Source: 40-80 sp964503665 (GTDB lineage: Bacteria > Bacteroidota > Bacteroidia > Flavobacteriales_D > Crocinitomicaceae). From it: a stretch of 23,386 nt of DNA. The notes beneath the pieces are model-generated. The model was given only the letters and a program-made list of their open reading frames with translations. It was not told the DNA's origin and ran no database searches. The stretch lies in contig CAZDAR010000041.1 of the NCBI GenBank assembly GCA_964503665.1, positions 1 through 23,386 of the forward strand, read 5' to 3'. The position numbers and the translations under genes are program-made. Shown here one piece after another: positions 8,152 through 15,063 of this stretch; position 1 is the stretch's first letter, and each line of letters starts with the position of its first letter.

Positions 8152-8613
8152 TTAATTTTCTTTAATTAAACCAAATTGCGTAAAATGATGTGTAAGATGC
8201 TTTTCATGTATTCTTACCCATAAGTCAAAATCTAGTGGACCGAAATTAGGATGCATCGTTTCAATACCTGGATGCGCATCAAACCATAATTCTAAATCAA
8301 TCCATGCGTCACAATATGCATCAATTGCTAATTCAATTTCGTCATGTATCAACGGCGTATTTGGAAGCATGAAATCCACTCTAAAATCACGTGGTAAAGG
8401 TTGATCTGACAATATGAATTGACGCATTTTTTCGTAATTTTCTTCCTTTACTGTTGGTTCGTAGTGGTGTTTCTCCATCGCTATTTCGATCGTGTGTGTC
8501 AAATGTTCCACCATTTGTTGAGCGGACATATTTCCCCATTTTGGTCGTGCACCAGCAGGTAGCTTATCTAAGTAAGATAATACGTTTTCTAAATTGGAAT
8601 CAATCAATTGCAT
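8152..8613 (-). CDS. DinB-fold protein, DUF1569-like
   Basis: The 153-aa cytoplasmic protein has the features of the DUF1569 branch of the DinB/YfiT four-helix metal-binding fold: WGNMSAQQMVEHLTH (residues 26-40) near the N terminus and HPNFGPLDFDLW then HEKHLTHHFTQFGL (136-149) at the C terminus. His37, His139 and His143 are placed to form the usual metal triad. The biochemical role of this branch is not established; relatives in the fold include thiol-dependent transferases and damage-induced proteins. Its start overlaps the end of the lipid kinase gene by 14 bases, which implies translational coupling. Confidence 0.75.
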   Translation of the reverse strand: MQLIDSNLENVLSYLDKLPAGARPKWGNMSAQQMVEHLTHTIEIAMEKHHYEPTVKEENYEKMRQFILSDQPLPRDFRVDFMLPNTPLIHDEIELAIDAYCDAWIDLELWFDAHPGIETMHPNFGPLDFDLWVRIHEKHLTHHFTQFGLIKEN

Positions 8614-9499
8614 GATAGTTTTTGCCTACTAATATATTTAAACTTTTTGGTTTTACTTCAATGTTTAACGTATTTCTCACTTCAAACGGTTCACCGTCAA
8701 AATGTGCTGTGTTTTCTTGTAAGTGAAGTGTGAGTTTATCCGTTGAAATAATATCGATATTTTTATTTTTATCCGCTCGACGCGTAAAGAAATCAAAGAC
8801 TAATTTAGGCACAGAAAAGATAGAAGCGGGCTTTAATAAACAAAGCTCTATTTTTCCGTCGTTGAGTTTGGATTGTGGTGAAAGACAAAAACCATTTCCT
8901 AGCTCAGATGAATTGGCAATGCTACACAGAAAATAGTTGTCAGTAATTGTTTTGTCGGCTAATTCTATCGTTATGGGTTTTGCTTTGTACTTCAGAAATT
9001 CACTTAAAACAAGCTTAATATAACTAGAAAAACCACGTTTATGATACGCATCAAAACGTTTAGCAATAAGAGCGTCAAAACCAAAACCTCCAAAACCAAT
9101 AAAGGATGATTCATTTGCTATGACAGTATCCATTTTAGAAGTATGACCATCATTGATGCATTCAATTGCTCCAATAATATCGAGTGGGATTTTCAGATGT
9201 CTCGCCAAACCGTTTCCCGAACCTGTCGGAATAATTGCTAGTCTTGTATTCGTGCCAATCAAACCCGTTCCCACTTCGTGAACTGAACCGTCTCCACCAA
9301 CCGCACAAACTATATCAAATCCTTCACGACTCGATTCAATAGCGATTTTTCGCGCGTGTTTACGGTATTCTGTAAGTTGAATTTCGTATTCGTATTTGGT
9401 ATGATTCAGGAATGTTTCAATCAAGTCAGGCAACTGATTCTTTTTTCCGATTCCAGAAATGGGGTTGATAATAAATCGAATGCGTTGCTTCCTTGACAT
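8600..9499 (-). CDS. Diacylglycerol/lipid kinase family protein (YegS/BmrU type)
   Basis: The 299-aa protein belongs to the diacylglycerol kinase catalytic family that phosphorylates lipids such as diacylglycerol or related sphingoid substrates. Visible motifs are INPISGIGKK (residues 11-20), the nucleotide-binding GGDGSVHEV (68-76), PTGSGNGLAR (91-100), and the C-terminal HFDGEPFE segment. No membrane span is present, as usual for soluble bacterial members that act at the inner membrane face. It is the first gene of the four-gene minus-strand cluster. A candidate promoter lies 30-60 bases upstream. The exact lipid substrate cannot be told from sequence. Confidence 0.9.
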   Translation of the reverse strand: MSRKQRIRFIINPISGIGKKNQLPDLIETFLNHTKYEYEIQLTEYRKHARKIAIESSREGFDIVCAVGGDGSVHEVGTGLIGTNTRLAIIPTGSGNGLARHLKIPLDIIGAIECINDGHTSKMDTVIANESSFIGFGGFGFDALIAKRFDAYHKRGFSSYIKLVLSEFLKYKAKPITIELADKTITDNYFLCSIANSSELGNGFCLSPQSKLNDGKIELCLLKPASIFSVPKLVFDFFTRRADKNKNIDIISTDKLTLHLQENTAHFDGEPFEVRNTLNIEVKPKSLNILVGKNYHAID

Positions 9500-9527
9500 T
9501 ATGAATATTCGTAATCCTAAAACATAG

Positions 9528-9558
9528 CAAAAATCATGCCTCTAAGTGTTTTGCAAAA
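9528..9558 (-). promoter_or_regulatory. Candidate Bacteroidota promoter for the lipid kinase operon
   Basis: Read on the minus strand, TTTTG (about 9554-9558) is followed after about 18 bases by GATTTTTG (9528-9535), one mismatch from the TAnnTTTG -7 element. The spacing fits the -33/-7 arrangement. It lies about 29 bases ahead of the start codon. Confidence 0.35.
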
Positions 9559-9658
9559 GTAATTTTTCTGGATTAAAAACGGTGTATATTATTACTTAAT
9601 TTGAAACTAACTTCACTTAATGACTGATTTTTAAACTTTCACTAATGAAATAACGCGT

Positions 9659-11545
9659 TTATTTCTGTTGATAAAAAAGCTTGTTCTTCACTAAGTCAGT
9701 ATTGTACGTTTGGATTCTAGCCCGAATTCTTTTTTCTATTTGATTTACTTTATTGGTGTAAAATGGAAGTGAATCATTCGGATATGGTTCTACATTTTTG
9801 ATGTTGGTTAACATCCGCGCTTGATTGTTTTGAAAAAGTAATTGATAGTTCTCAAAACAATAGAAATAGGTTCCTTCAGAATAACTCATGGCTTCATTTT
9901 TATGCTTGAAATAGGAATTTCCAAAAGCGTAAAAAGGCGTTTGAATGTCAAGCAAATCAAGTAGTGTAGGGAAGAGGTCAATTTGTTGAAAGTACTCATC
10001 TGAACTTTGAGCTGGGAGTTGTTTACTAGGATCAAAAATCAAAATGGGGATATGGAAGATTTCTTTACTTGTCGCATATTTCGCATCAACAGGTGCGGGC
10101 GTATGGTCTGCAAGAAAGACGAAAATCGTATTCTGGTACCATGGTTGTTTTTGTGCTTCTTGGAAGAAAATACGGAGACTTTCATCCGTATAGTTCACCG
10201 TTTCACAGAAAGGATGTGCTCCTTTTTTTAGTTTTCCTTTCCATTTTTCTGGAATGAAATAAGGATGATGCGATGAAAGTGTGAAAATCGTAGAGAAGAA
10301 AGGTTGTTTGAATTCACTCATTTTCTTCGCTGACCATGGTAGAAACTTTTCATCTACAATACCCCAAGTACCGTCAAAATCTTTGTCATTATTGTATTCT
10401 CTTCTTCCAAGATAATGGGTTACACCTACTTGTCGCGTGAATGCATCAAAGCGCATAGAGCCATTCGTTGCACCGTGAAAAAAGGCCGTTTCATACTGGT
10501 TTTCATTTAGAATTTCTGCTAATGATTTCACCTGATTACTCGCATACGGAGACGTAATGTAAGCTTCGTCCATCCAGGTTGGGACAGAAAGGTAAATAGC
10601 AGGAATAGCCTCAATAGATCGCTTACCGTTAGCAATACCGTATTTGAAATTTAAGCTTTCTCCCGCGATAGAATCTAAAAATGGTGTGAAGGAATTTTCT
10701 GCTCCTGCACAACCTACGAACTCAGCGCCAAAACTCTCTAATAGTATGATGACCACATTCTGTTTTTCTTTAAACAAATGTTGCGGTTGACTACTTTGAT
10801 TGGGATTGAAATGCGTAATTAATTCTTTTTCAGTATAATAATCAGGAATTTCTAAAAACTTTTTGCCATATGATTTAAGAATTGTAAAAGGAGTATTTAA
10901 GACCAATCCTGTTTTAGTAGCTGTCGTGAAATAGCTCACATTTAACGTAGAAATAGGACGTAATCCAAAACCGCCACGACCTAAAATAATACCAAACGCA
11001 ATAGTGACGAAAAACAGAATGATTTCTCTTTTGTAGTTGGTAAATGACACTTTTCGAAAGGTCTTTTTATGAATCCAATAAATACCAATAACAAAAATAA
11101 TAAAGGCCATAAAGAGAAACCAAAAATCACGGAAGAATGAACCCAGTTGTTGCTTAAAATCACTTCCAGCAGTGGCAATTGAGAATAAATCAATAGTAGA
11201 ACGTTTATGAGAATGCTGATAATATTCCACATCCACTAAGTTAAACGCTAAACAGGAAAGAAATATTAAATAATAAAGTGAATTTAAGAAAATTCGATAG
11301 AGTCTAGTATCTCTAAATTTAAAAGGAAGACTATGAAAAAACACATATGGCAATCCAATTAGATTGAACGTAACGATGTCAAACCATAGTCCTCCAATAA
11401 AATCATTAAATGTGTAGGTGCCAAAAATAGCTTGATTGAAATAGAAAAATAACAGTCGCGTTACCTGCATGAATACCAAAAACCAACCAAATCGCTTTAG
11501 CAATTCCAAAGTATTGGAAGATGAAAGTTTATATTTCAAAGGCAT
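9659..11545 (-). CDS. LTA synthase-family membrane sulfatase/phosphotransferase
   Basis: The 628-aa protein has about five N-terminal membrane segments (about 20-38, 50-72, 84-104, 140-158, 174-190) and a periplasmic alkaline-phosphatase-superfamily domain from about 262. Metal-site residues are visible as Glu270 in VVIILLESFG and Asp480-His481 in VFLADHTPAP. The nucleophile region reads NGKRSIEAIPAI (306-317): at the place of the Gram-positive GKTS motif there is Arg then Ser310, so Ser310 is the likely nucleophile. SSHHPYF (424-430) is also typical. Known relatives transfer glycerol phosphate or phosphoethanolamine to envelope glycans or lipids; the substrate here is unknown. It follows the cyclophilin gene by 62 bases on the same strand. 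Confidence 0.88.
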   Translation of the reverse strand: MPLKYKLSSSNTLELLKRFGWFLVFMQVTRLLFFYFNQAIFGTYTFNDFIGGLWFDIVTFNLIGLPYVFFHSLPFKFRDTRLYRIFLNSLYYLIFLSCLAFNLVDVEYYQHSHKRSTIDLFSIATAGSDFKQQLGSFFRDFWFLFMAFIIFVIGIYWIHKKTFRKVSFTNYKREIILFFVTIAFGIILGRGGFGLRPISTLNVSYFTTATKTGLVLNTPFTILKSYGKKFLEIPDYYTEKELITHFNPNQSSQPQHLFKEKQNVVIILLESFGAEFVGCAGAENSFTPFLDSIAGESLNFKYGIANGKRSIEAIPAIYLSVPTWMDEAYITSPYASNQVKSLAEILNENQYETAFFHGATNGSMRFDAFTRQVGVTHYLGRREYNNDKDFDGTWGIVDEKFLPWSAKKMSEFKQPFFSTIFTLSSHHPYFIPEKWKGKLKKGAHPFCETVNYTDESLRIFFQEAQKQPWYQNTIFVFLADHTPAPVDAKYATSKEIFHIPILIFDPSKQLPAQSSDEYFQQIDLFPTLLDLLDIQTPFYAFGNSYFKHKNEAMSYSEGTYFYCFENYQLLFQNNQARMLTNIKNVEPYPNDSLPFYTNKVNQIEKRIRARIQTYNTDLVKNKLFYQQK

Positions 11546-11607
11546 CTTTTCATGGTTGATTAGCTACTTGGTTGCGCTCATTTTTCAATCACTATTGGAA
11601 GAACGAA

Positions 11608-12060
11608 TTAGTCTATAATGGTAATTTTGTCAATCGTATCATTCTCTCTAATTTCGTCGATAACCTCTAATCCATCAATGACTTTACCGAAACATGTATG
11701 TTGACCATCTAAATGTGCCGTGTTATTTCTTGAATGGCAAACAAAAAATTGTGATCCACCTGTATTTCTTCCTGCGTGTGCCATTGATAAAACACCTCTA
11801 TCGTGGTATTGATTATCGCCTTTTAACTCACAATCAATCGTGTAGCCAGGGCCACCTGTCCCAGGACGACCAGAAGCGCCATCACGTGAATTTGGACATC
11901 CACCTTGAATGACAAAGTCAGGAAGAACACGATGCCATCTTAAGCCATTGTAATAGCCGTCTTTTGCCAGTTTTGTAAAGTTTGCCACTGTCTTAGGAGC
12001 GTCTTTTTCGTAAAAAGTAACGCGCATTTCTCCTTTGTTTGTTTTTATAATTGCTTCCAT
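11608..12060 (-). CDS. Cyclophilin-type peptidyl-prolyl cis-trans isomerase
   Basis: This 150-aa protein is a compact cytoplasmic cyclophilin that catalyses proline isomerisation during folding; no signal peptide is present. The active-site stretch RWHRVLPDFVIQGG (residues 41-54) supplies Arg44, Phe49 and Gln52, matching Arg55, Phe60 and Gln63 of human cyclophilin A, and GSQFFVCHS (102-110) is the next core motif. The residue matching Trp121 of cyclophilin A is His116 (HLDGQHTCFG), a substitution common in bacterial members and linked to weak cyclosporin binding. A -7 element lies 20 bases upstream. The gene is divergent from the HCNGKC-protein gene. Confidence 0.93.
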   Translation of the reverse strand: MEAIIKTNKGEMRVTFYEKDAPKTVANFTKLAKDGYYNGLRWHRVLPDFVIQGGCPNSRDGASGRPGTGGPGYTIDCELKGDNQYHDRGVLSMAHAGRNTGGSQFFVCHSRNNTAHLDGQHTCFGKVIDGLEVIDEIRENDTIDKITIID

Positions 12061-12079
12061 AGAATAATTTTTAATAGTA

Positions 12080-12087
12080 CAAAGATA
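12080..12087 (-). promoter_or_regulatory. Bacteroidota -7 element (TATCTTTG) for the cyclophilin gene
   Basis: On the minus strand TATCTTTG matches TAnnTTTG and lies 19 bases upstream of the cyclophilin ATG. The -33 element is not obvious. Confidence 0.5.
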
Positions 12088-12135
12088 GCTATTTAATTTA
12101 ATGATTTTTATTAGGTTTTATGATTTCATTTCAGC

Positions 12136-12143
12136 TATATTTG
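12136..12143 (+). promoter_or_regulatory. Bacteroidota -7 element (TATATTTG) for the metal-handling operon
   Basis: TATATTTG is an exact match to TAnnTTTG, 13 bases ahead of the ATG of the small HCNGKC protein, giving a leader of only a few bases. A T-rich GGTTTTA about 16 bases upstream may act as a weak -33 element. Confidence 0.55.
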
Positions 12144-12156
12144 TCCGAAAAAAAGC

Positions 12157-12549
12157 ATGAAAAAATTTCCTGCATATCAACAAATAAGTGTTTTCATTTT
12201 AATGATTTCGTTATTTGCTTTGACCACTCAAAAGGAATTTATTCTTGCTGATTACCTCTTAAATACCAAAAATTACGCGGAGAAGTGCGTCAATAAAGAG
12301 GTGAAAGAAATGCACTGTAATGGAAAGTGTCAGATGGCAAAAAAGATGAAAGCCACTGAAAATGATAACCCCCAACAACCGAAAAGTCAAACGAAATTAG
12401 CTGACATCATTTTGTACTGCGAAAATGTAATGGAATTTAAAACGCAGCTCTTTTCAACAGAAGTTTTTATGAAAAACATTCGTCATGAGCAAATTGTTCA
12501 AAAGACAAATGGATATACAGGTTTTACTTTACATCCACCAATCATTTAA
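12157..12549 (+). CDS. Small membrane-anchored protein with a HCNGKC motif
   Basis: The 130-aa protein has one N-terminal hydrophobic segment (about 9-24), an anchor or signal peptide, then a short exposed part. It contains Cys44 (CVNKE), a His-Cys-x3-Cys motif in MHCNGKCQMAKKM (52-64, with His53, Cys54, Cys58 and three Met), a further Cys88, and a C-terminal TLHPPII. From memory, small Bacteroidota proteins with a HCNGKC core and a HPP tail recur beside TonB receptors and metal genes, but they have no assigned function. The Cys, His and Met pattern suggests soft-metal (copper-like) binding, which is inference. It is first in a plus-strand group with the TonB receptor and YHS lipoprotein, 183 bases ahead of the receptor. 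Confidence 0.75.
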   Translation: MKKFPAYQQISVFILMISLFALTTQKEFILADYLLNTKNYAEKCVNKEVKEMHCNGKCQMAKKMKATENDNPQQPKSQTKLADIILYCENVMEFKTQLFSTEVFMKNIRHEQIVQKTNGYTGFTLHPPII

Positions 12550-12569
12550 TCCACTTTTTGTTTTTCAGA

Positions 12570-12605
12570 ATTACTTCATTTGCACTGAAAGCCAAATGAA
12601 GTAAT
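12570..12605 (+). terminator. 13-bp perfect hairpin between first and second gene of the operon (attenuator or terminator)
   Basis: ATTACTTCATTTG (12570-12582) pairs perfectly with CAAATGAAGTAAT (12593-12605) around a 10-base loop. It lies 21 bases after the small protein's stop and is followed by the T-rich but interrupted CGTTCATTTTTACTTTT. It may partially terminate transcription and so lower expression of the TonB receptor relative to the small protein. Confidence 0.55.
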
Positions 12606-12638
12606 CGTTCATTTTTACTTTTCAGGAAAACAAAATAC

Positions 12639-12656
12639 TTCTGTTTTGTAACAGAA
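12639..12656 (+). promoter_or_regulatory. Palindromic operator-like site upstream of the TonB receptor gene
   Basis: TTCTGTT (12639-12645), a 4-base centre, then AACAGAA (12650-12656) make a perfect 7-bp dyad. It is 77 bases ahead of the receptor start in a region without a recognisable -7 element. A binding site for a dimeric repressor or activator is plausible; it could equally be a small RNA hairpin. Confidence 0.4.
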
Positions 12657-12732
12657 CGATAAATGTCTACTCTAATACTGTGTAGGACAATTATATAGGA
12701 TTAAATAGTAATCATAAGAATATGTATTATAA

Positions 12733-15063
12733 ATGATAAAAAGAATTTTAATTCTTTCTATACTGTTTTTTATTGGGGAGAATGCGTCGGCTCAAAAAAT
12801 GCTCGTAAAAGGAAGAATATTTGATATGGAGGAACATGAGCCACTTAGTGGTGTAATTGTTCAAGAATCTCTAGCTGAAAGGCAAGTAGTTTCGAATGAA
12901 AATGGTGGTTTTGAAATAGTTGTATCGAAAGAAAAAGGAGAATTGACTCTTTCTTCAGTAGGCTATAAATCACAAACGATACAGTACGATGTCGCTATTC
13001 CGTTAACAATTTTATTGGAAGTAGATGCGCTTTTAATTAACGATGTAAAAATTTCCGCTTTTAGTGGTGATAAATCCAATAAAGAAACGGCGGGTGCAAT
13101 TACTGTAATCAGTGGTAACGATATCCGAAGAGGAAGTGGTATTTCTATGCAATCGGCGTTGAATAGTGTTCCAGGAGTCAGAATGGATCAAAGTTCATTG
13201 TCCGACTCGCGTATTTCGATTCGAGGAAATGGCGTGCGTTCTCCCTGGGGAATTCGAAATGTCCGCATTTATCTCAATGACATTCCACTCACAGAAGTGG
13301 ATGGAACTTCTCGAATCGAAGGAATAGATGTAAATGATTTAGGACAAGTGGAAATCATCCGTGGACCTGCTTCTAGTATTTACGGAAGTGGAACAGCGGG
13401 TGTTATGAAATTCAACTTAGAAAGAGCACCTTATCAAGAACAAAGTATTCAAGCTACTGGATTAGTGGGTTCATACGGTTTGGCACGAATGGCTTATACC
13501 TATCGTGGTGGTAGCAATAAGATGAATAGCTACGTGTCTTATGGAATGCAAGAATACCAAGGTTACAGAGATCATGGTGCGGATAAACGAAATTTTATCA
13601 CGGCTAATTTTCAGTTTTTCCCAACGGAAAGGCAGATGATTACGATTTTAGTAAATCGAACTTCTCAAAAATCGCAAATTCCAGGTGCTTTGACGCAAGC
13701 ACAAATGGAGACAAATCCGAGACTAGCTGCTTCAAGTAATTTGGATAAAAATGCGAGACGTAATCAAAATTGGACACGAATAGGATTGTCACAACGGTAT
13801 AAATTGAACAATGAATTTTCAAATACAACCAGCATTTATACGTATTTCTATGATTTAGAACATCCATTACCGTATGCTTTTTTGCGTAACTTTTACCAAA
13901 GTTTTGGTGGTCGTACAAAATTTGAATATAATCCCAATTTCAATATTTTAAAGACAAAATTTATCGTTGGAGGTGAGTTTAATCAAGCGAATACGAAAGG
14001 AACACAGTATGTAAACAACAAAGGCGTGGAAGGAGCAATGATGAGTAATGTCGATTACAAGAACATATCGTATCTACTTTTTTTGCAGGCAGAAACACAG
14101 ATTACAAAACGGTTATCATTTGTTGCAGGCATGAGTTATAATGGATTGAGTTACAATGTCAGTGATTATCTAAAAGCCTCCCAAAGTGGAATTAAGAAGT
14201 TCAAACCACAAGCGACTCCACGTTTAGCATTGAGTTATAATTTTGGTTCTTTTCTTTCGTTGCACGCATCTGTTAGTACGGGTTTTTCAGCACCAACAGG
14301 ATCTGAAATTCAAAACATAGACGGTTCCATTAATTCTAATCTGCAATCGCAAACGGCTGTCAATTATGAAGTGAATGCCAAAGGGAATTTCTTGAAGGGA
14401 CGTTTAGCCTATAGTTTGGCATTATTTAAAATGGACATGCGATATGAATTAATTGGTCAGACTAGTCAACAAGGAATAACGGTGTACCATAATTCTGGAA
14501 GATCCGATCATACGGGTGCGGAATTGACGTTATCATGGATTCCTATCAAAAAAGATGATAATAAAGCAATAACACTTCTTCAGGCAAACGTGGCTTTAAG
14601 CTATTCCTATTTCACCTTTGTCAATTATCGTATTAAAAATGCGAACGATATCGTCATTGCGGATTATAGAGGAAATCAATTAACAGGTATTTCACCATGG
14701 AATGCGAGTAGTAATGTCAGTATTCATTCACGTATTGGATTGTATGGAGAAGTGATTTATTATTTCAATGATAAACTACCGTTGGACGATAGGAATACCA
14801 CTTTTAATAAAGCGTGGTCGACTTTAAATAGTAAAATAGGTTATCGTCAAGAATTTTGGAAATGTTTGACGCTTGATGTGTACGGAGGGATTGACAACAT
14901 AACAAACACAAAATACAGTTCGTTAGTCGCATTGAATGCTGTCGGTTATGGTGGAAATCAGCCATCTTATTTCAATCCTTCACCAGCTCGGAATTTTTAC
15001 CTTGGTATGAGTATGAAATATAACTTTAAAACAAAAACTTCAAAAAATGAAAAAGATAAATAG
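12733..15063 (+). CDS. TonB-dependent outer membrane receptor
   Basis: The 776-aa receptor has a signal peptide ending near ASA (18-20), a carboxypeptidase-regulatory-like domain (about 24-98) typical of Bacteroidota receptors, a plug domain (about 115-230) with AGAITVISGNDI, ISIRGNGVRSPWGIRNVRIY, and VEIIRGPASSIYGSGTAGVM, then a long barrel rich in aromatic beta strands ending in YLGMSMKYNFK. No SusD partner is adjacent, so it resembles metal or siderophore receptors more than glycan importers. It carries almost no Cys (one, near the C terminus) and no Met or His cluster like that described for the copper receptor OprC, so any metal is probably carried in a complex or bound elsewhere. Its 3' end overlaps the next gene by 17 bases, implying coupling. 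Confidence 0.93.
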   Translation: MIKRILILSILFFIGENASAQKMLVKGRIFDMEEHEPLSGVIVQESLAERQVVSNENGGFEIVVSKEKGELTLSSVGYKSQTIQYDVAIPLTILLEVDALLINDVKISAFSGDKSNKETAGAITVISGNDIRRGSGISMQSALNSVPGVRMDQSSLSDSRISIRGNGVRSPWGIRNVRIYLNDIPLTEVDGTSRIEGIDVNDLGQVEIIRGPASSIYGSGTAGVMKFNLERAPYQEQSIQATGLVGSYGLARMAYTYRGGSNKMNSYVSYGMQEYQGYRDHGADKRNFITANFQFFPTERQMITILVNRTSQKSQIPGALTQAQMETNPRLAASSNLDKNARRNQNWTRIGLSQRYKLNNEFSNTTSIYTYFYDLEHPLPYAFLRNFYQSFGGRTKFEYNPNFNILKTKFIVGGEFNQANTKGTQYVNNKGVEGAMMSNVDYKNISYLLFLQAETQITKRLSFVAGMSYNGLSYNVSDYLKASQSGIKKFKPQATPRLALSYNFGSFLSLHASVSTGFSAPTGSEIQNIDGSINSNLQSQTAVNYEVNAKGNFLKGRLAYSLALFKMDMRYELIGQTSQQGITVYHNSGRSDHTGAELTLSWIPIKKDDNKAITLLQANVALSYSYFTFVNYRIKNANDIVIADYRGNQLTGISPWNASSNVSIHSRIGLYGEVIYYFNDKLPLDDRNTTFNKAWSTLNSKIGYRQEFWKCLTLDVYGGIDNITNTKYSSLVALNAVGYGGNQPSYFNPSPARNFYLGMSMKYNFKTKTSKNEKDK

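Noticed and set aside
9500..9658. Possible tRNA or small RNA gene in the gap between lipid kinase and sulfatase genes
   Set aside because: No cloverleaf, TTC-loop motif or stable hairpin is visible; the gap is explained by a promoter region.
13640..13918. 92-codon minus-strand ORF inside the TonB receptor gene
   Set aside because: It is antisense to the barrel region, with no motif, promoter or conserved feature.
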